This document shows positions 1-6,485 of a stretch of 6,485 nucleotides of DNA, in pieces (the first letter of the stretch is position 1; the number at the start of each line of letters is the position of its first letter). The DNA is from Sphingomonas sp. Lineage in GTDB: Bacteria > Pseudomonadota > Alphaproteobacteria > Sphingomonadales > Sphingomonadaceae. Position numbers and translations under genes: made by a program. The notes under the pieces were generated by a model. The model worked only from the letters and a program-made list of their open reading frames with translations. It searched no databases and was not told where the DNA came from. The stretch covers positions 1 to 6,485 of the forward strand of contig JAPJRE010000229.1 in assembly GCA_030824725.1 (NCBI GenBank). Reading direction: 5' to 3'.

Positions 1-3476
<3,476 letters not shown>

Positions 3477-3483
3477 TCCGCCC

Positions 3484-3512
3484 CGTTCGGCAGCTCCCAG
3501 GCTGACCGAACG
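3484..3512 (+). other. Hairpin in the rpoC 3' untranslated region, not followed by a T-run
   Basis: The left arm CGTTCGGCAGC (3484-3494) pairs with GCTG plus CCGAACG (3501-3504 and 3506-3512). This gives 11 base pairs with one bulged A at 3505 and a six-base loop, TCCCAG. It starts eight bases after the rpoC stop and is followed by GTGACC, not by T residues, so it is not an intrinsic terminator by itself. It may stabilise or mark the 3' end of the mRNA, or assist the terminator just downstream; that role is inferred. Confidence 0.6.
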
Positions 3513-3525
3513 TGACCAAGGAACC

Positions 3526-3559
3526 AGCCGCCGTCCGGGATGCCGGGCGGCGGCTTTTT
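3526..3559 (+). terminator. Rho-independent terminator of the rpoC transcript
   Basis: AGCCGCCGTCCGG (3526-3538) pairs with CCGGGCGGCGGCT (3543-3555), giving 13 base pairs with one G:T wobble around a GATG loop. Five T residues at 3555-3559 follow directly. It sits 50 bases after the rpoC stop and 23 bases before the 3' end of the convergent porin gene. Read leftward, the same stem is followed by GGTTCC rather than T residues, so it should act mainly on rightward transcription. Confidence 0.93.
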
Positions 3560-3581
3560 CGTGTGCGCTACCTGCGGGCGA

Positions 3582-4733
3582 TCAAAGCTCGATGGTCAGC
3601 CGCAGCGTGCCCACCACCACGCCGCGCGCCTTTTCCGCGCCGCCGCGATCGGTGATGAACTGGAGGTCGGGCTGCACCGTCAGCCATTTGGCGAGCCGGT
3701 CCGAATAGGTCAGTTCGAAGGTGGTCTCCGCGCGCGAGGGCCGCACGCCCGCATCGAGCAGCATCGCCCGGTAGCCCCGCGTGGTCACCCCCCGGCTCAT
3801 TCCGAACGAGAACTGCGAGTCCGGGCGCCCGGCGATCAGCCGCTCGACCAGCACGCCCGCCTGCCAGCCCCCCTGGAACGGCGTGGTCGAACCACCGGAC
3901 ATGCCAGCGCGGCCGAAGGCAGTGAGCGAGCGCTTGTCCTCGCCCCCCGTCAGCTGCAGGTCGGCGATGACATAGCCGCCATGGTCGAGCCGGCGGATGG
4001 GTGCGCCGTCGCTGTCCACCGCGGTATAGTCGTCATGCCGCTTGCTGTAGCGCCAATAGCCGGCGGCCAACTTCAGGCCCGGGCGCTCCACCCCCGCCTC
4101 GCCGATCGCCAGCACGCCGTCGCGGAAGCTGAAGTCTACCCCCTGCGGGTCGCCCAGGCACCCGGCCGATCCGTTGAGCACCGCCGCGCGCGCATAGGCA
4201 AGATCGCCGAAGCGATGCTCCACCCGCACGGTCAGCGCGGTGGACGGATAGATGGACGGTCCGTTCGGTCCGGTGGCGGCCAGTTCGGACCCCGCGCCGA
4301 ACGACGGCGAGACCAGCAACCCCGCCGTCTCGTTGACGTAGAATTCGCTGTTGAGATCGTAAACGCCGGCACGCACCGTGGTGTGCTGGCCGATGCGCTG
4401 CTCCACCCAGGCTTCGAATAGCCGGACATGGTGGCTCGCCACTTCGATGCTGTCGACACCCTGCAGCGTGCCCGCCGCGTCGTTGGGCCGTCCGCCCATC
4501 GTGCTCATCACGTCGGCGTGCAGGGTCGCGCCCTGCCAGCCGACCAGCCGCGCCAGATCGACATCGGCAGTGAGGTCGGTCACGTCGAGCGCATAGGTGC
4601 GATCGCGATCGCCACCGCGCGCCACGCTGACGATGTCAATCGTTTCCACCAAGTGCACATCGACGTCACTCTGGGCAAATACGTAGGTCGGCGATGTACA
4701 CGCCAGCAGTACGGCGAACAGAAAGCGCTTCAT
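3582..4733 (-). CDS. OprB-family carbohydrate-selective porin
   Basis: Predicted outer-membrane beta-barrel of the OprB family, whose characterised members let sugars such as glucose diffuse into the periplasm. The ATG at 4733 gives 383 residues. It starts with a Sec signal peptide (KR at 2-3, hydrophobic core FLFAVLLA, probable cleavage VFA|QS after residue 20). An in-frame GTG six codons upstream (4751) is less likely, because it would push the signal peptide inward and its GAGG motif abuts the start, whereas AGGA lies nine bases before the ATG. Family features seen are FEAWVEQRIG (106-115), AGVYDLNSEFYVNETAG (122-138), GPNGPSIYPSTAL (155-167) and the conserved C-terminal strand pair around residues 336-365 (ELTYSDRLAKWLTVQPDLQF). 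The protein ends GTLRLTIEL, a plausible last strand although it ends in Leu rather than Phe. It is convergent with rpoC and divergent from the chemoreceptor. The transported substrate cannot be read from the sequence. Confidence 0.88.
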   Translation of the reverse strand: MKRFLFAVLLACTSPTYVFAQSDVDVHLVETIDIVSVARGGDRDRTYALDVTDLTADVDLARLVGWQGATLHADVMSTMGGRPNDAAGTLQGVDSIEVASHHVRLFEAWVEQRIGQHTTVRAGVYDLNSEFYVNETAGLLVSPSFGAGSELAATGPNGPSIYPSTALTVRVEHRFGDLAYARAAVLNGSAGCLGDPQGVDFSFRDGVLAIGEAGVERPGLKLAAGYWRYSKRHDDYTAVDSDGAPIRRLDHGGYVIADLQLTGGEDKRSLTAFGRAGMSGGSTTPFQGGWQAGVLVERLIAGRPDSQFSFGMSRGVTTRGYRAMLLDAGVRPSRAETTFELTYSDRLAKWLTVQPDLQFITDRGGAEKARGVVVGTLRLTIEL

Positions 4734-4742
4734 CACCAAGCA

Positions 4743-4746
4743 TCCT
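4743..4746 (-). promoter_or_regulatory. Ribosome binding site supporting the ATG start of the porin
   Basis: On the minus strand AGGA lies nine bases upstream of the ATG at 4733-4731. It is a modest Shine-Dalgarno match. Together with the signal peptide beginning MKRF, it favours this start over the GTG at 4751. Confidence 0.5.
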
Positions 4747-4801
4747 GTCACCCCTCGACCCGCTTTTTAGGATGAATGACTCCGCTTGACGGAATATTGT
4801 C

Positions 4802-4807
4802 TATAAT
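4802..4807 (+). promoter_or_regulatory. Probable -10 element (TATAAT) for the chemoreceptor gene
   Basis: A perfect TATAAT lies in the AT-rich centre of the 129-base divergent intergenic region, 55 bases upstream of the chemoreceptor GTG. A start of transcription near 4814 would leave a leader of about 50 bases. No good -35 hexamer sits at 16-18 bases; the nearby TTGACG (4786-4791) is only 10 bases away, too close to pair with it. A TG at 4798-4799 resembles an extended -10 but is one base further from the hexamer than the consensus. No convincing leftward promoter for the porin was recognised in the same gap. Confidence 0.42.
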
Positions 4808-4830
4808 TTTTCGAGAGAGGACGCATCGCG

Positions 4831-4847
4831 TTATGGGTACGTCATAA
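4831..4847. repeat. Short inverted repeat in the chemoreceptor leader
   Basis: TTATG (4831-4835) and CATAA (4843-4847) form a five-base inverted repeat with a seven-base spacer. It lies between the putative -10 element and the chemoreceptor start. It could be a regulator half-site pair, but five-base arms can occur by chance. Confidence 0.25.
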
Positions 4848-4851
4848 GCCT

Positions 4852-4855
4852 GGAG
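4852..4855 (+). promoter_or_regulatory. Ribosome binding site deciding the GTG start of the chemoreceptor
   Basis: GGAG lies seven bases before the GTG at 4863-4865, which is ideal spacing. An in-frame TAA at 4845-4847 closes the frame just upstream, and no other start codon lies between that stop and this GTG. This therefore fixes the start upstream of TM1. Confidence 0.75.
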
Positions 4856-4862
4856 CCGTCTC

Positions 4863-6485
4863 GTGCAATCAATCGCGCATTCAACTCGGAAGCTAACTGC
4901 CGCCATTATCCTGCTTTTCCTGCTGTGCGGCGGTACCGGCATCGTGTCGTCCTGGCTGCTGAGTTCCGCGCTGGAGCGGCAGGCGACGGCCTCCGCGCTG
5001 CTCCGCAACCATATGGAAGCGGACATGATGCACGATGCGGTGCGCAGCGACGTGCTTGCCGTCCTCGCCTCCACCGAGCCGGGTATCGGCATCAAGCTGG
5101 CGGATGCGCGCAAGGATCTCGACGAGCATCTCGGCACGCTGCGCACGCGCATCGCCGAGGACGTCGCGTTCAAGGGCGACGCCGCGATCGAAGCCGCCGC
5201 CGCGAAGGTCGGCGATCCGATGGTCGCCTATGCCGATGCGGCACAGACGATCGCCGAAAAGGCCACAAGCAGCCCTGCTGCGGCCAAGCGCCAGCTGCCC
5301 GGCTTCTTCGAGCAATTCTCGATCCTCGAAGAATCGATGGCGGCCGCGTCGGACGCGATCGAGCAGCATTCCGATGCCACGGCGCAGGCGGGCGCAACGC
5401 TCGGCTGGATCACCATCGGCCTGCTGGTCGCGACGCTGCTCGCCGCGATCGGCGGCGCGCTCTATGCCGCGCGCCTCGCCCGTTACCGGCTGGTCGATCC
5501 GCTGATCGCCCTGTCCGATACGGTGGAGAAGCTGGTGACCGAGCCCGGTACGCCGCTGCCCGAAACCGCTCGCCAGGACGAACTCGGCGCGCTCGCCCGT
5601 TCCATCGCGCAGTTCAACCAGCAGGTCGAAGCCGCCAATGCCGACAAGCAGGCGACCACCGAACTGATCGTCGAAACGGTCGGCTCGGGGCTGCAGAAGC
5701 TGGCGGGCGGCGACCTCACCACCCATGTCGATGCCGATCTCAGCGGCCCGTTCGCGCGGCTCAAGCAGGACTTCAACGTCGCGGTGGACAGCCTGCGCAC
5801 CCTGATCGGCTCGGTCCATAGCGGCGCCGGGTCGCTGCGCCGCGCCTCGACCGAGATCACCGCCGCGTCCGAAGACCTCGCCCGGCGCACCGAAGCCAAC
5901 GCCGCCAGCCTTGAGACGACCACCGCCGAGATCAGCCAGATCGACGAACGCCTGCGCACGTCGGTCCGCGCCGCGAGCGAAACCGTGGGCCGCGCCGACC
6001 AGACGATCGAGGCGGTGAGTACCGGCCGTTCGCGCGTCAGCAATGCCGTGACCGCCATGAGCCGCGTCTCGGAAAGCGCCAAGGGCATCGATGCGGTGAT
6101 CGAAGGCCTCGACAAGATCGCCTTCCAGACCCGCGTTCTCGCGATGAACGCCGCGGTCGAGGCAGGCCGCGCCGGCGAGGCAGGCCGGGGCTTCGCCGTC
6201 GTCGCCGACCTCGTTTCCGCGCTGGCGATGCGCGCCGAGGAGGAAGCCGGCCGCGCCCGCGACCAGCTGACCGTCACCCAGGTCGAGATCGGCACGGCGG
6301 TGGCGGCGGTCGAGGATGTCGACGGCGCGTTCAGCTCGATCTCGGAAAATGCCCAGTCGGTGCACAAGCTGCTCGGCCAGGTCGCGGCGGACAACCGCGT
6401 CCAGTCGGAATCGATCTCGCGCCTCAGCGAAACGATCCGGGTGATGGACAATTCCACCCAGCAGAATGCGGCGATGGTGGAGGAG
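4863..6485 (+). CDS. Methyl-accepting chemotaxis protein (transmembrane chemoreceptor), 3'-truncated by window edge
   Basis: Inner-membrane chemoreceptor expected to sense a periplasmic ligand and control CheA through CheW. The GTG start has a good Shine-Dalgarno, and 541 codons run open to the window end. Segments in order: TM1 (about 11-33); an Ala-rich helical periplasmic domain (about 34-178) with no motif naming a ligand; TM2 (about 180-203); HAMP (about 204-257, P213 and DELGALARSIAQF); a second HAMP-like segment (about 271-318, LAGGDLTTHV ... DFNVAVDSLRTLI); and the signalling hairpin. The first methylation-helix region is RTEANAASLETTTAEISQ (342-359), the tip is IAFQTRVLAMNAAVEAGRAG (419-438), and the returning helix reaches TQQNAAMVEE at the edge. 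Against my recollection of E. coli Tsr, the visible hairpin aligns without gaps, suggesting the 36-heptad class. The trimer-contact equivalents F421, N429, E433 and R436 are kept. R424, L450, A345 and T352 are unusual. The rest of the C-terminus, including any CheR/CheB tether, is unseen. Confidence 0.95.
   Translation, partial: MQSIAHSTRKLTAAIILLFLLCGGTGIVSSWLLSSALERQATASALLRNHMEADMMHDAVRSDVLAVLASTEPGIGIKLADARKDLDEHLGTLRTRIAEDVAFKGDAAIEAAAAKVGDPMVAYADAAQTIAEKATSSPAAAKRQLPGFFEQFSILEESMAAASDAIEQHSDATAQAGATLGWITIGLLVATLLAAIGGALYAARLARYRLVDPLIALSDTVEKLVTEPGTPLPETARQDELGALARSIAQFNQQVEAANADKQATTELIVETVGSGLQKLAGGDLTTHVDADLSGPFARLKQDFNVAVDSLRTLIGSVHSGAGSLRRASTEITAASEDLARRTEANAASLETTTAEISQIDERLRTSVRAASETVGRADQTIEAVSTGRSRVSNAVTAMSRVSESAKGIDAVIEGLDKIAFQTRVLAMNAAVEAGRAGEAGRGFAVVADLVSALAMRAEEEAGRARDQLTVTQVEIGTAVAAVEDVDGAFSSISENAQSVHKLLGQVAADNRVQSESISRLSETIRVMDNSTQQNAAMVEE

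Noticed and set aside
3540..4421. A 293-codon open frame on the plus strand opposite the porin
   Set aside because: It is antisense to a well-supported OprB gene, has low-complexity His/Arg/Ala composition, no signal or domain, and begins inside the terminator hairpin.
4698..4709. Possible lipobox in the porin signal peptide (LLAC, residues 9-12)
   Set aside because: The residue before Ala is Leu instead of the usual Ala/Ser, the hydrophobic core before Cys would be very short, and a normal signal peptidase I site VFA|QS follows. OprB porins are not lipoproteins.
4786..4791. TTGACG as the -35 element for the TATAAT at 4802
   Set aside because: The spacer would be only 10 bases, too short for a sigma-70 type promoter, and no -10-like hexamer lies 16-18 bases downstream of it.
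4925..5821. A 298-codon plus-strand open frame within the chemoreceptor in another frame
   Set aside because: Arg-rich shadow. The frame starting at 4863 carries TM1, TM2, HAMP and the MCP hairpin across the same bases.
4893..6365. A 490-codon open frame on the minus strand opposite the chemoreceptor
   Set aside because: Its translation is rich in Arg, Gly and Asp with no recognisable domain. It lies wholly antisense to a clear MCP and is what high GC at third positions produces in the opposite frame.

Overview
The window is GC-rich chromosomal DNA from an alphaproteobacterium, most likely a member of the Sphingomonadales. This assignment rests on recalled family patterns: an alphaproteobacterial-type RpoC with a long acidic C-terminal tail, a compact OprB-type porin, and a chemoreceptor with a signalling tip of the form I recall from sphingomonads. 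No species can be named from sequence alone.

Layout: (1) From base 1 to 3476 (+) lies the C-terminal four fifths of rpoC, the RNA polymerase beta' subunit, with its start outside the window. (2) A 105-base gap (3477-3581) holds two consecutive hairpins. The second, with a run of five T, is a convincing intrinsic terminator for the rpoC transcript. (3) From 3582 to 4733 (-), convergent with rpoC, is an outer-membrane carbohydrate-selective porin of the OprB family, complete with a signal peptide. (4) A 129-base, relatively AT-rich divergent intergenic region (4734-4862) holds a perfect TATAAT hexamer facing right and a small inverted repeat. (5) From 4863 (+) to beyond the right edge is a methyl-accepting chemotaxis protein starting at GTG with a good Shine-Dalgarno sequence. 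It has TM1, a periplasmic helical domain, TM2, HAMP, a second HAMP-like segment and most of the cytoplasmic signalling hairpin; its C-terminus is cut by the window end.

rpoC is essential housekeeping transcription and is insulated from what follows by its terminator. The porin and the chemoreceptor are divergently transcribed from a shared control region. They could form a small nutrient uptake/sensing pair (porin admits a sugar, chemoreceptor steers toward it), but that is an inference from position only. I see no mobile element, CRISPR array, RNA gene, toxin-antitoxin or defence system, and nothing that qualifies as a new biological system. The most notable points are the altered tip and the altered methylation helix of the chemoreceptor.
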